Positions 50,775 to 60,272 of a stretch of 64,000 nt of DNA are shown here, one piece after another. Origin of the DNA: Clostridia bacterium (lineage in GTDB: Bacteria; Bacillota; Clostridia; Oscillospirales; Acutalibacteraceae); NCBI GenBank assembly GCA_017399405.1, contig JAFQCT010000007.1:1-64000 (forward strand). The letters run 5' to 3'. The translations under genes were made by a program, and so were the position numbers. Position 1 is the stretch's first letter. The number at the start of each line of letters is the position of its first letter. The notes below the pieces were generated by a model. It ran no database searches. It was not told where the DNA came from and worked only from the letters and a program-made list of their open reading frames with translations.

Positions 50775-50808
50775 ATGGACTTCACTTTTATAGTGAAGTC
50801 CATTTTTA
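50775..50808 (+). terminator. terminator after gpmI
   Basis: ATGGACTTCACT (50775-50786) pairs perfectly with AGTGAAGTCCAT (50792-50803), loop of 5, then five T. Confidence 0.88.
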
Positions 50809-50857
50809 ATTTATCAATATTGTTGATTTTTATGAAAAATAGTGTTAAACTACAAAT

Positions 50858-51030
50858 GCCAAACAAATTTAATTTTTTAGCTCACTATTAGTATGTGTAT
50901 TTTTATTGTTTTTGGTAAAAATACAGATGCTCTATTTGCATATACTTTTGGTGAGTAATGTAGATTTGTTTGGCGACAGTTGGAGCTATGTATTTTTCGT
51001 GCGTTGGCTTTGGCTGGCGCACTTTTTATT
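50858..51030 (+). ncRNA. candidate structured non-coding RNA with own terminator
   Basis: This 392-base gap between genes (50760-51151) folds into nested helices. Outer helix GCCAAACAAAT (50858-50868) with ATTTGTTTGGC (50964-50974) is a perfect 11 bp. Inside it CTCAC (50881-50885) pairs with GTGAG (50951-50955), and AGTAT (50890-50894) with ATACT (50942-50946). The apical helix is TGTATTTTTA (50896-50905) with TAAAAATACA (50916-50925), a perfect 10 bp. Then a terminator-like GTGCG/CGCAC stem (50999-51003, 51018-51022) leads into TTTTTATTTT. A weak promoter TTGATT-17-TAAACT may lie just upstream (near 50823-50851). Not matched to a known class by me; it could also be a dispersed repeat. Confidence 0.5.
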
Positions 51031-51095
51031 TTGTGGAGGAAACTATTATGAATTAATCCGCATAATTTCAAGTTAATAAACTACAATATTTTTTC

Positions 51096-51124
51096 TTGCA
51101 ACATATTATTTAATATGATATTAT
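51096..51124 (+). promoter_or_regulatory. promoter of the BspA-like gene
   Basis: TTGCAA (51096-51101), 17-base spacer, TATTAT (51119-51124), ending 27 bases before the start codon. Confidence 0.55.
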
Positions 51125-51151
51125 AAAATTAGAAAATGGGAGATGAGAGTT

Positions 51152-53515
51152 ATGCGCAAAATACATAAGTTTTTATCAATTATCCTTGCAGTTTTTATAG
51201 TAATATCCATCATTCCAATCACAGCAAGTGCAGCTACATATACAGGCACTTGCGGTGATAATTTAACTTGGACTTATAATACATCATCATACACTTTAAC
51301 TATTTCAGGCATAGGAGCCATATATGATTATGAATATAATAATCGTCCGTGGGAAAGCTATGAAGATAAAATTAAAAATGTTGTTGTTGAAGATGGTGTA
51401 ACATCTATTGGTAACTATTCTTTTTATGGTTGCGGGTATCTTGTTAACGTTACATTACCTGACGGTGTAACAAAGATTGGTCATCGTGCATTTTACAGTT
51501 GCAATTCCCTTGCAAATATAACAATTCCTGACACAGTAACCACTATTGGACAATCTGCATTTTATTATTGCTATTCACTTAAAAGTATCAACATCCCTTA
51601 TGGGATAACAACCATTAGTGCGGGAGCGTTTAATTTATGTGAAAAACTTATAGAAATAACAATTCCTGACAGCGTGACAGAGATTGGAGAATATGCATTT
51701 GCTGGATGTGATGGTCTTACGGAAATAATAATTCCCGATAGTGTAACAACAATTGGGAAACATGCATTTTCTGGATGTTATGGTTTAATAAGTGTAACAA
51801 TAGGTAATGGTGTAACAACGATTGGAAATAGTGCATTTAATAGTTGTAAGGGTCTTACAACTATAACAATCCCCAAAAATGTAGCAACAATTGAAAGTCG
51901 TGCATTTGCAAATTGTGAAAAGCTTACAGGCATAATGGTTGATAATGATAATCAATACTTTGTAAATGATGAATATGGAGTATTGTTTAATCAAGACAAA
52001 ACAACTCTTATGCAGTATCCAATAGGACATACAAGAACAAGTTATACAATTCCTGATGGAGTAACAACAATTGAAGAAATGGCATTCTATAATTGTTTGG
52101 CATTAACAAATGTCACTTTTCCAAATGGTGTTGAAACAATTAATTATTGTGCTTTTGATGGTTGTGCTAATATTACAAGCATAATTCTTCCTGATGGTGT
52201 AACAACAATCGACAGTTGGGCTTTTGGTTCTTGTAGTAGCCTAGAAAGTATAACAATTCCTGCAAGTGTAACAAGAATTAGTAGCAATGCAATTTCATAT
52301 AAGACAACCATTATTTATTATGGCGGTACCGCAAATCAATGGAAACAGTTATTGGCTAATAATCCAGCATCAGAGGGTGGTTATTTAGAAGAAAATATAG
52401 TTTTTTGTGCAGACCAAATGCTTCTTCCTTCAGGTGCTTGTGGTGATAATCTTACATGGTCTTACAATATGCTTACTGGAGTTTTGAGAATTTCAGGTGC
52501 AGGGGATATGTATAATTATGGAACTCACCATCTTTCCCTTACAAATACTCCATGGTCAACTTTCTTAAATGATATTAAGGAAGTTGTTATTGAAGATGGT
52601 GTAACAAGCATTGGTACTTATGCATTTTATGGATGTTCTAATCTTTCTGATGTAAAAATTGGTGACGGAGTAACAACGATTGGTGAGCGTGCATTTGAAT
52701 ATTGTAGAGGTCTTAATACTGTAACAATTGGCAATGGTGTAACAACAATTGAAAAGTATGCATTTAAAGAGTGTACAGGTCTTACAAGTGTTATAATACC
52801 TGTCAGTGTTACAGATATGGATAGTGGAGCCTTTTATAAGTGTTCAGGCATAACTGATGTTTATTATGAAGGCACGGAAGAACAATGGATAGATAATATT
52901 ATTCTTTTTTCTCCTGATAATGCTTTAATAGGTGTTAAAATACCTTTTAATAAGGATGTTACAATTCATTTTAATTATCACATACATAAATATAATTCAG
53001 TAGTATCCGAGCCAACCTGTACAGAGCAAGGTTATACAACATATACCTGTGAATGTGGTGAAAGTTATATTGACAATTATGTTGATGCTACAGGCCATAG
53101 CTATGATTCTGTAGTAACACCACCAACATGCACCGAAAAAGGTTATACAACATACACTTGCGAATGTGGTGATAGTTATGTTGATAATTATGTTGATGCT
53201 ACAGGGCATACTTACGGCGAATGGACTGTAACAAAAGATGCAACCGTTGACACCGAAGGTGAAATGGAAAGAGTATGTCCTTGTGGTGAAAAAGAGTATA
53301 ATGCAATCGAGAAACTCTCTGCAGTTGACGACAAGGAAGAAGTAGAAGATACTAACAAAGAAGATGCAAAAAATCCCGAAATCCCCAACACGGATTATAG
53401 TATAAAGTCATCTGCACACATATTATTTGTGGTTTTTATGTTTGTTTGTGTAGTTCTTTGTAAAATTCCATTCCGCAAGAAAATATATAATTTTACATCA
53501 GGGGTAGTAAAATAG
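51152..53515 (+). CDS. BspA-like leucine-rich-repeat surface protein
   Basis: A 787-residue exported protein. A signal peptide spans residues 1 to about 27 (ending TASAA). Two arrays of LRR_5 repeats of about 23 residues (about 60-385 and 435-590) carry the frame VTTIGxxAFxxCxxLTxITIPDG. Each array is preceded by a CGDNLTWTYN or CGDNLTWSYN module. Near the C-terminus are two copies of a Cys-rich unit around PTCTEKGYTTYTCECG, then an acidic linker, a transmembrane helix (about 757-775) and a short basic tail. It probably binds host or bacterial surface ligands. ATG 51152 is chosen over 51143, which lies against the GGGAG site. Its end overlaps the end of spmB by 18 bases on the opposite strand. 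Confidence 0.9.
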   Translation: MRKIHKFLSIILAVFIVISIIPITASAATYTGTCGDNLTWTYNTSSYTLTISGIGAIYDYEYNNRPWESYEDKIKNVVVEDGVTSIGNYSFYGCGYLVNVTLPDGVTKIGHRAFYSCNSLANITIPDTVTTIGQSAFYYCYSLKSINIPYGITTISAGAFNLCEKLIEITIPDSVTEIGEYAFAGCDGLTEIIIPDSVTTIGKHAFSGCYGLISVTIGNGVTTIGNSAFNSCKGLTTITIPKNVATIESRAFANCEKLTGIMVDNDNQYFVNDEYGVLFNQDKTTLMQYPIGHTRTSYTIPDGVTTIEEMAFYNCLALTNVTFPNGVETINYCAFDGCANITSIILPDGVTTIDSWAFGSCSSLESITIPASVTRISSNAISYKTTIIYYGGTANQWKQLLANNPASEGGYLEENIVFCADQMLLPSGACGDNLTWSYNMLTGVLRISGAGDMYNYGTHHLSLTNTPWSTFLNDIKEVVIEDGVTSIGTYAFYGCSNLSDVKIGDGVTTIGERAFEYCRGLNTVTIGNGVTTIEKYAFKECTGLTSVIIPVSVTDMDSGAFYKCSGITDVYYEGTEEQWIDNIILFSPDNALIGVKIPFNKDVTIHFNYHIHKYNSVVSEPTCTEQGYTTYTCECGESYIDNYVDATGHSYDSVVTPPTCTEKGYTTYTCECGDSYVDNYVDATGHTYGEWTVTKDATVDTEGEMERVCPCGEKEYNAIEKLSAVDDKEEVEDTNKEDAKNPEIPNTDYSIKSSAHILFVVFMFVCVVLCKIPFRKKIYNFTSGVVK

Positions 53516-54022
53516 TCTTACCATTATTCCCGCTAAAACAAAACTTGTAAAATCGGCACACAGCGAGCAAATTGCTGTGTGTCGTATTTTTTTTATACCA
53601 ACTGCACCATAATACACTGTAATCGCATAAAATGTTGTTTCCGTTGACCCCATCATAACTGATGCAACTCGTCCAATATACGAATCAGGTCCGTATTCGC
53701 TTATAATCGACTCAAAAACACTTAATGACCCTCCGCCCGAAATCGGTGAAAGTATGCACATTGGAAGTGCTTCGGGCGGGATTCTAAGCAAATCTGCTAC
53801 AGGTGTAAGTATCTTTGTAACTATTTCAATACCTTGTGATGATTTCAGCATTTGTACTGCAAGAAAAAGTGCAGTTAAAGAGGGGAGAATTGATAAAAAC
53901 ACATCAAATCCTTTTTTAGCACCATCAACAAAAGTACCAAATACATCAATTTTTTTATATACACCAAATCCAATAATTATAAGGACAAATACAGGCAAAA
54001 TATAATCAGAAAAGTTATTCAT
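53498..54022 (-). CDS. spmB: spore maturation protein B
   Basis: A 174-residue membrane protein of the SpmB/nucleoside-recognition (Gate) family, required in Bacillus for spore core dehydration and heat resistance. Recognisable features are LPVFVLIIIGFGVYKK at the start, PLSPISGGGSLSVFESII in a central block (here LSPISGGGSLSVFE) and MMGSTETTFYAITVYYG. The ATG at 54022 is used; a longer TTG start at 54040 would lie deeper in spmA. It overlaps the end of spmA by 8 bases. Its stop lies inside the 3' end of the convergent BspA-like gene. Confidence 0.93.
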   Translation of the reverse strand: MNNFSDYILPVFVLIIIGFGVYKKIDVFGTFVDGAKKGFDVFLSILPSLTALFLAVQMLKSSQGIEIVTKILTPVADLLRIPPEALPMCILSPISGGGSLSVFESIISEYGPDSYIGRVASVMMGSTETTFYAITVYYGAVGIKKIRHTAICSLCADFTSFVLAGIMVRLFYYP

Positions 54023-54599
54023 ACTTAAAAAACCTTTCAAGTATTTTTGCCATTGTTATGCCAACAGTCAACGCACAAATTGATGTAATTACTGATGGAA
54101 CAATTATTTCTAATGGATTCGCTGACCCATGATTTGCTCGTATCCCCGCAACAGTTGAGGGGATAAGCCTCAATGCAGCAGAGTTCATAACAACAAATAA
54201 AACCATATTATTGCTTGGTGTTGATTTGCCTGAATTTTCTTTTGCAAGTTTTTTCATAGCCTCAATTCCTATTGGTGTAGCCGCATTTGATAACCCTAAT
54301 AAATTCGATGTGATATTAAGACTAATTGGTAAAATAGCATCACTATTTTTATTTAATCCTTTGAAGATTTTACAAAGAATGGGTGCGGTTATTTTTGCGA
54401 ATGTTTGTGATAACCCTGATTTTTCAGCTATATTCATTAAACCATTCCATAAGCAAAATGTTCCTAAAAGAGAAAAGCACAAATCAACTGCTGTATTTCC
54501 GCTTGTGATTATTCCGTTGGAAAGTTCGTTTGCAGTGCCATTGAATACTGCGGTTATTACCGAAAAGAATATAATTGCAATCCATATATAATTCATCAT
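54015..54599 (-). CDS. spmA: spore maturation protein A
   Basis: A 194-residue partner of SpmB, with MNYIWIAIIFFSVITAVFNG at the N-terminus, the LCFSLLGTFCLWNGLM helix, NITSNLLGLSNAATPIGI and a final membrane span. In Bacillus spmA-spmB follow dacB; here the pair stands some 36 kb away from the gerW-dac-rluB cluster, transcribed in the opposite direction. AGAGGT precedes the ATG, and an alternative ATG lies one codon later. It diverges from uvrB. Confidence 0.93.
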   Translation of the reverse strand: MMNYIWIAIIFFSVITAVFNGTANELSNGIITSGNTAVDLCFSLLGTFCLWNGLMNIAEKSGLSQTFAKITAPILCKIFKGLNKNSDAILPISLNITSNLLGLSNAATPIGIEAMKKLAKENSGKSTPSNNMVLFVVMNSAALRLIPSTVAGIRANHGSANPLEIIVPSVITSICALTVGITMAKILERFFKYE

Positions 54600-54659
54600 A
54601 ACAGTAACCTCTAAAAATGATTTCTATATGATTTTTATGCAAATATTTTTGTGATAATG

Positions 54660-54688
54660 TTGATTTTATTTATAGTTTGTTGTATAAT
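54660..54688 (+). promoter_or_regulatory. uvrB-uvrA promoter
   Basis: TTGATT (54660-54665), 17-base spacer, perfect TATAAT (54683-54688). Confidence 0.7.
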
Positions 54689-54692
54689 AAGA

Positions 54693-54706
54693 CGAACAAA
54701 TGTGCG
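54693..54706 (+). promoter_or_regulatory. LexA (SOS) operator
   Basis: CGAACAAATGTGCG matches the Bacillus LexA/DinR box CGAACATATGTTCG at 12 of 14 positions and lies 4 bases after the -10 element of the uvrBA promoter. uvrBA is SOS-controlled in Bacillus, which supports the call. Confidence 0.75.
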
Positions 54707-54717
54707 AGAGGTATAAA

Positions 54718-56664
54718 ATGTTTAAGTTAGTAAGTGATTACAAGCCGACAGGTGACCAACCACAAGCAATTGAAAAACTTGTTGATGGTGTAAATAAAGG
54801 TTATAAAGAACAAACATTGCTGGGGGTTACAGGCTCCGGCAAAACATTTACTATGGCTAATATTATCGCGAAGCTTAATAGACCTACATTGGTCCTTGCA
54901 CATAATAAAACACTTGCAGGGCAACTTTGTTCAGAGTTTAAGGAGTTTTTTCCCGAAAATGCAGTTGAATATTTTGTTTCATATTATGATTACTATCAGC
55001 CTGAAGCATATATAGCAACAACTGATACTTATATTGAAAAAGACTCTGCAATTAACGATGAAATTGATAAATTGCGACATTCTGCAACATCTGCTTTGTC
55101 CGAAAGACGCGATGTAATTATAGTTGCAAGTGTGTCTTGTATTTACTCATTAGGTGACCCTATCGATTATAAGTCAATGGTTATTTCATTGCGTACAGGT
55201 ATGGAGAAAAGCCGTGATGATTTAATCGCTAAACTTGTTGAAATTCAATATGAGCGTAACGATATTAACTTTATTCGTAATAAGTTTAGAGTTAGGGGAG
55301 ATATTGTTGAGATTTTCCCTGTATATTCAAATGATACCGCAATACGCGTTGAATTTTTTGGTGACGAAATTGATAGAATTAGTGAAATTAATGCCTTAAC
55401 GGGTGCAGTTAAAAATGTTGTATCACACATTGCAATTTACCCTGCATCACACTATGTTGTTTCACCTGAAAAAATGGAAGAATCACTACAGAAAATCAAT
55501 AATGAAATGGAACTCCAAGTTGCAGAGTTTGAAAAACAAGGAAAACTTATTGAAGCACAGCGTATTCGCCAAAGAACCGAATATGATATGGAAATGTTGC
55601 GTGAAACTGGATTTTGTAAAGGTATCGAAAACTATTCTGCAATTATGTCAGGCAGAAAACCGGGCGAACCACCATTTACACTACTTGACTATTTCCCTGA
55701 TGATTATGTATTATTTATTGATGAATCCCATGTTACATTACCGCAAGTCAGGGGTATGTATGGTGGTGACCGTTCACGAAAAGAAAGCCTTATAAATTTC
55801 GGTTTTCGTTTGCCATCTGCTTATGATAATAGACCACTTACTTTCGAGGAATTCTATGGTAAAACACACCAAAAAATATTTGTAAGTGCAACTCCTGGTC
55901 CATTTGAGGCAGAAAAAAGCGTTCAAGTTGCAGAGCAAGTTATAAGACCAACAGGACTTCTTGACCCTGAAATATCAGTTCGTGGTACTGAAGGTCAAAT
56001 TGATGATTTAATATCAGAAATCAACATCCGTATCGAGAAAAAAGAGCGTGTACTTGTTACTACTCTTACAAAGAAAATGGCAGAAAATCTTACCGACTAT
56101 TTGTCTCAACACGGAATTAAAGTCCGCTATATGCACTATGATATTGACACTATTGAGCGTATGGAATTAATCCGTGATTTACGATTAGGCGAATTTGATG
56201 TTCTTGTGGGCATCAACCTTCTTCGTGAAGGTCTTGATATTCCTGAAGTATCACTTATTGCAATTCTCGACGCTGACAAGGAAGGATTTTTGCGTTCAGA
56301 AACTTCTCTTGTACAGATTATCGGCCGAGCCGCTCGTAATGCTAACGGACAAGTTATTATGTATGCTGATACTGTTACAAAATCAATGGAAAGAGCTATT
56401 GAGGAAACATATCGCAGACGCGAAAAGCAGATTGCATATAATGAAGAACACGGTATTGTTCCACAGACTATTACAAAAGATGTTCGTGAAATACTTGAAA
56501 TATCAAGTCGTGATAAATCAGGTAAAAAGCGTATGAGTCGCGAAGAAAAACAGAAACTTATTATAAGACTTACTGAAGAAATGAAAGCAGCCGCAAAAAT
56601 TCTTGAATTTGAGCACGCAGCATATTTACGCGATAAAATTGAAAAACTTAAATCGGAGAAATAA
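54718..56664 (+). CDS. uvrB: excinuclease ABC subunit B
   Basis: UvrB is the damage-verifying helicase-like subunit of nucleotide excision repair. The 648-residue protein has Walker [12 protein letters not shown], the DNA-clamping beta-hairpin around [15 protein letters not shown] (FIDESHVT), and motif VI with [13 protein letters not shown]-terminal UVR domain ([22 protein letters not shown]) contacts UvrC. The ATG at 54718 follows GAGAGGT. uvrA begins immediately after the stop, with no gap. uvrC is not in the window. Confidence 0.98.
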   Translation: MFKLVSDYKPTGDQPQAIEKLVDGVNKGYKEQTLLGVTGSGKTFTMANIIAKLNRPTLVLAHNKTLAGQLCSEFKEFFPENAVEYFVSYYDYYQPEAYIATTDTYIEKDSAINDEIDKLRHSATSALSERRDVIIVASVSCIYSLGDPIDYKSMVISLRTGMEKSRDDLIAKLVEIQYERNDINFIRNKFRVRGDIVEIFPVYSNDTAIRVEFFGDEIDRISEINALTGAVKNVVSHIAIYPASHYVVSPEKMEESLQKINNEMELQVAEFEKQGKLIEAQRIRQRTEYDMEMLRETGFCKGIENYSAIMSGRKPGEPPFTLLDYFPDDYVLFIDESHVTLPQVRGMYGGDRSRKESLINFGFRLPSAYDNRPLTFEEFYGKTHQKIFVSATPGPFEAEKSVQVAEQVIRPTGLLDPEISVRGTEGQIDDLISEINIRIEKKERVLVTTLTKKMAENLTDYLSQHGIKVRYMHYDIDTIERMELIRDLRLGEFDVLVGINLLREGLDIPEVSLIAILDADKEGFLRSETSLVQIIGRAARNANGQVIMYADTVTKSMERAIEETYRRREKQIAYNEEHGIVPQTITKDVREILEISSRDKSGKKRMSREEKQKLIIRLTEEMKAAAKILEFEHAAYLRDKIEKLKSEK

Positions 56665-59484
56665 ATGACACACGATAAAATAATTATTAAAGGTGCAAAA
56701 GAAAATAATCTTAAGAATATTGATATTGAAATACCACGCGATAAACTTGTAGTTTTTACAGGACTTTCAGGCTCGGGTAAATCTTCGCTTGCTTTTGACA
56801 CTATCTATGCTGAGGGGCAAAGACGCTATATAGAGTCTTTATCATCTTATGCAAGAATGTTTTTAGGTCAGATGGAAAAACCTAATGTAGAGGCTATTGA
56901 GGGGCTTTCTCCTGCAATTTCAATTGACCAAAAAACAACATCAAAAAATCCCCGTTCAACAGTAGGTACTGTTACGGAGATATATGACTATTTGCGACTT
57001 TTATATGCAAGAATTGGTATCCCACATTGTCCCGTTTGTGGCAGAGAAATTAAACAACAAACTGTTGACCAAATTGTTGACAGTATTATGAGTTTGCCTG
57101 AAGGTACAAAGTTTCAGATATTATCACCTGTAGTTCGTGGTAAAAAAGGTGAGCACGCCAAAGAACTTGCAAATGCGTTGAAAGCAGGCTTTGTCAGAGC
57201 AAGAATTGACGGCGAAGTTACTGAACTTGTTGAAGATATGAAACTTCAAAAGACCTTTAAGCACACAATTGAAATTATTGTAGACCGTCTTGTAGTTAAA
57301 GAGGGTATAAGAACTCGTCTTGCTGATTCTATCGAAACAACTACACAACATTCGGGCGGTAATGTAATAATCGATGTTATAGGTGATAAAGAATACCTTT
57401 ATTCACTTAATTATGCTTGTCCCGAGCACGGAATCAGTATGGACGAACTCTCGCCACGAATGTTTTCGTTTAACAATCCTTACGGTGCTTGTCCTACTTG
57501 TACGGGTCTCGGTACATTTATGAAAGTCAATCCTGACCTTGTAATTCCTAATAAGAATTTATCTATTGCTGATGGTGGTATATGTGCAAGCGGTTGGAGT
57601 AAAGCAGAAAAAGGCTCAATTGCAGGAATGTACTATACTGCCCTCGGTAAACAGTTTGGGTTTACTCTTAAAACTCCAATTAAAGATATTTCAAAAGATG
57701 GTGTTAATGCCATTCTTTATGGTACAGATTCAAAACTTAAAATGACAAGACCTACACTTTACGGTGCGGGGTCGTATATGTCAGAATTTGAGGGCGTTAT
57801 AAATAATCTTGAACGCCGTTATAAAGAAACAACAAGTGATTGGGCAAGATGGGAAATTGAGCAAGTTATGACTGCTTGTAAATGCCCTGATTGTAACGGT
57901 ACTCGTCTTAAACCTGAAATCCTTTCAGTTACTGTTGGCGGTAAAAATATCAGCGAATTTTGTGATATGTCAATTGTTAAGGCAATTGATTTCATTGATA
58001 ATCTTAAATTAACCGAAAAAGAACAATTTATTGCAGAATCAATTATTAAAGAAATCAATAGCAGACTTAACTTCTTAAAGAGTGTTGGCCTTGAATATCT
58101 TACTCTTTCTCGCTCATCAGGCACACTTTCGGGCGGGGAAAGTCAGCGTATAAGACTTGCAACACAAATTGGTTCTTCACTTATGGGTGTTGTTTATATT
58201 CTTGATGAGCCAAGTATTGGCTTGCACCAAAGAGATAATGATAAATTACTTGGCACTTTAGAAAGACTTCGCGATTTGGGTAATACCCTTATTGTTGTTG
58301 AACATGATGAAGATACAATGCGTGCAGCAGATTATATTGTGGACATAGGTCCCGGTGCAGGTGTTCACGGTGGCGAAGTTGTATGTGCAGGTACTGTTGA
58401 CGATATTGTTGATTGTAAAGACTCAATAACCGGTATGTATCTTTCGGGAAAAAGGAAGATTCCTGTTCCTAATACTCGTCGAAAAGGTAATGGTAATATA
58501 CTAACTGTTAAAGGTGCTGCCGAAAACAACCTTAAAAATATTGATGTTGATTTTCCTTTGGGCTGTTTTACTTGTATTACAGGCGTTTCGGGTTCAGGCA
58601 AATCATCACTTATAAATGAAATACTTTATAAAAATCTTGCCAATGAACTTAATAATGCTAAAAAATCAGTAGGTAAGTTTGATAAGATTTTAGGTCTTGA
58701 ACATCTTGATAAAGTTATTGATATTGACCAGTCTCCAATTGGCAGAACTCCGCGTTCTAACCCTGCAACATATACGGGTGTATTCACTGATATTCGCGAA
58801 TTGTTTGCTCAAACTCAAGATGCAAAAGTTCGTGGTTATAATTCAGGTAGATTTTCATTTAATGTAAAAGGCGGTCGTTGTGAGGCTTGTCAAGGTGACG
58901 GTATTGTAAAAATCGAAATGCATTTCCTTGCTGATGTCTATGTACCTTGTGAAGTTTGTAAAGGTGCAAGATATAACCGTGAAACCCTTGAAGTTAAATA
59001 TAAGGGTAAGAGCATTTTCGATGTTCTCGAAATGACTGTTGAAGAAGCTCTTGAATTTTTCAGTAGTATTCCAAAAATCAAGAGAAAATTACAAACTCTT
59101 TATGATGTTGGGCTTGGTTATATTAAACTTGGTCAATCTGCAACAACTCTTTCAGGTGGTGAAGCACAACGCGTTAAACTCTCTACAGAGCTTTCTAAAC
59201 GCTCAACGGGTAAAACTGTTTATATTCTTGATGAGCCTACTACAGGGCTTCACAGTGCAGATGTGCATAAGCTCATAGAGGTTTTACAGAAACTTGTTGA
59301 CGGTGGTAACACGGTAATTGTTATTGAGCATAATCTTGATGTTATCAAAACTGCAGACCATATTATTGACTTAGGCCCTGAGGGAGGAGACAAGGGCGGA
59401 AAAATTGTCGCTTGCGGTACTCCTGAAGAAGTTGCAAAGTGTAAAAAGTCTTATACAGGTCAATATCTCAAGAAAATTTTATAA
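56665..59484 (+). CDS. uvrA: excinuclease ABC subunit A
   Basis: UvrA is the DNA-damage sensor, a dimeric tandem ABC ATPase. The 939-residue protein has Walker [13 protein letters not shown] and [12 protein letters not shown], signature motifs [12 protein letters not shown] and [12 protein letters not shown], and Walker [12 protein letters not shown] and [11 protein letters not shown]. Three zinc sites are visible (for example [27 protein letters not shown] and CEVCKG). It shares the LexA-controlled promoter with uvrB, to which it is directly joined. Confidence 0.98.
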   Translation: MTHDKIIIKGAKENNLKNIDIEIPRDKLVVFTGLSGSGKSSLAFDTIYAEGQRRYIESLSSYARMFLGQMEKPNVEAIEGLSPAISIDQKTTSKNPRSTVGTVTEIYDYLRLLYARIGIPHCPVCGREIKQQTVDQIVDSIMSLPEGTKFQILSPVVRGKKGEHAKELANALKAGFVRARIDGEVTELVEDMKLQKTFKHTIEIIVDRLVVKEGIRTRLADSIETTTQHSGGNVIIDVIGDKEYLYSLNYACPEHGISMDELSPRMFSFNNPYGACPTCTGLGTFMKVNPDLVIPNKNLSIADGGICASGWSKAEKGSIAGMYYTALGKQFGFTLKTPIKDISKDGVNAILYGTDSKLKMTRPTLYGAGSYMSEFEGVINNLERRYKETTSDWARWEIEQVMTACKCPDCNGTRLKPEILSVTVGGKNISEFCDMSIVKAIDFIDNLKLTEKEQFIAESIIKEINSRLNFLKSVGLEYLTLSRSSGTLSGGESQRIRLATQIGSSLMGVVYILDEPSIGLHQRDNDKLLGTLERLRDLGNTLIVVEHDEDTMRAADYIVDIGPGAGVHGGEVVCAGTVDDIVDCKDSITGMYLSGKRKIPVPNTRRKGNGNILTVKGAAENNLKNIDVDFPLGCFTCITGVSGSGKSSLINEILYKNLANELNNAKKSVGKFDKILGLEHLDKVIDIDQSPIGRTPRSNPATYTGVFTDIRELFAQTQDAKVRGYNSGRFSFNVKGGRCEACQGDGIVKIEMHFLADVYVPCEVCKGARYNRETLEVKYKGKSIFDVLEMTVEEALEFFSSIPKIKRKLQTLYDVGLGYIKLGQSATTLSGGEAQRVKLSTELSKRSTGKTVYILDEPTTGLHSADVHKLIEVLQKLVDGGNTVIVIEHNLDVIKTADHIIDLGPEGGDKGGKIVACGTPEEVAKCKKSYTGQYLKKIL

Positions 59485-59510
59485 GAATATTGTATTCTAC
59501 GATTCATAGG

Positions 59511-59539
59511 TTGATTCTTTTTGCTGTTATAGTTACAAT
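59511..59539 (+). promoter_or_regulatory. promoter of the XRE regulator gene
   Basis: TTGATT (59511-59516), 17-base spacer, TACAAT (59534-59539), 18 bases before the start codon. Confidence 0.5.
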
Positions 59540-59557
59540 TTTGTTGAGGTGATAATT

Positions 59558-60229
59558 ATGGATATTATGAAAATTGGAAATTTCATAAAAACTCAACGAA
59601 CTGAATTAAATCTGACACAGAAAGACCTTGCTGAAAAAATAGGTTGCACAGATAAAGCAATTTCTCGTTGGGAAACAGGTAAAGGTTTGCCTGATATGTC
59701 GTTTATAATTCCATTGTCTAAAGAGTTGAATGTTTCGATTAATGAACTTTTAATTGGCGAGAAAATTGTAGATGATACAGGCGACCTTGATGAAACAGAA
59801 AAAGTTACAGATATTATCAAGAAAAATGACGAAATTTTTACGGATGTGATTGAAGAAAGTCAAGAAAAGATTAAACGACAATCTAAAATTTCTTTAGGAC
59901 TTTTGATTTTACTATGTTTGCAAATGTTAGTTTTCTTTGTGTTACCAAATTTTGTGCAAAACTTTGTTTCACCTATTGAAATAATGATTGCATTTTCTAT
60001 GGTTATTTCTGTTTTTGTAGGATTTAGTAAAAATAAACTTAAATGGTCGTTCCCAATAGTGATTTCTTTAGTTTTTTTCCTGATAAATTTGTTCTTTCCA
60101 ACTGAGGAAGGATTTCTTGGATTTGTTGTTTCTATTTATTTTGCTATAGGTTCAGCAATCATTATTGCAATTATTTCTTTTGTTTCATATCTTTACAGAA
60201 AAGCAAAAAAAATAATATTTAATGAATAA
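59558..60229 (+). CDS. XRE-family regulator with C-terminal membrane segments
   Basis: A 223-residue protein. The Cro/C1-type HTH lies at about residues 7-60 (IKTQRTELNLTQKDLAEKIGCTDKAISRWE). A polar linker follows, then four hydrophobic stretches from about residue 110 to the end, so the DNA-binding domain is tethered to the membrane. Similar proteins in Clostridia sense envelope conditions, but no ligand is known. ATG 59558 follows GAGGTGAT, which excludes the in-frame GTG at 59549. It has its own promoter and a shared terminator. Confidence 0.85.
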   Translation: MDIMKIGNFIKTQRTELNLTQKDLAEKIGCTDKAISRWETGKGLPDMSFIIPLSKELNVSINELLIGEKIVDDTGDLDETEKVTDIIKKNDEIFTDVIEESQEKIKRQSKISLGLLILLCLQMLVFFVLPNFVQNFVSPIEIMIAFSMVISVFVGFSKNKLKWSFPIVISLVFFLINLFFPTEEGFLGFVVSIYFAIGSAIIIAIISFVSYLYRKAKKIIFNE

Positions 60230-60242
60230 AACTGTATTAAAA

Positions 60243-60272
60243 ACGCCTACCAAATTCGGTAGGCGTTGTCTT
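60243..60272. terminator. bidirectional terminator
   Basis: AACGCCTACC (60243-60252) pairs perfectly with GGTAGGCGTT (60259-60268) between the convergent XRE and alpha/beta hydrolase genes. Confidence 0.8.

Noticed and set aside
50893-50958. 21-codon plus-strand frame (starting MCIFIVFGK) inside the candidate RNA
   Set aside because: No ribosome-binding site, and its codons form the apical helix; treated as part of the RNA.
50877-51071. 64-codon antisense open frame over the candidate RNA
   Set aside because: It coincides with helices and the terminator of the structured region, and I see no ribosome-binding site; base pairing explains the region better than coding.
51400-52850. Regularly spaced similar units that look like a repeat array
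   Set aside because: They are in-frame LRR_5 protein repeats of about 69 bases with diverged sequence, not CRISPR repeats with unique spacers.
54600-54660. Sigma-E type promoter for spmA on the minus strand
   Set aside because: A CATATAGA-like -10 is present, but the nearest ATATTT is only 10 bases upstream of it, too close for the sigma-E spacing.
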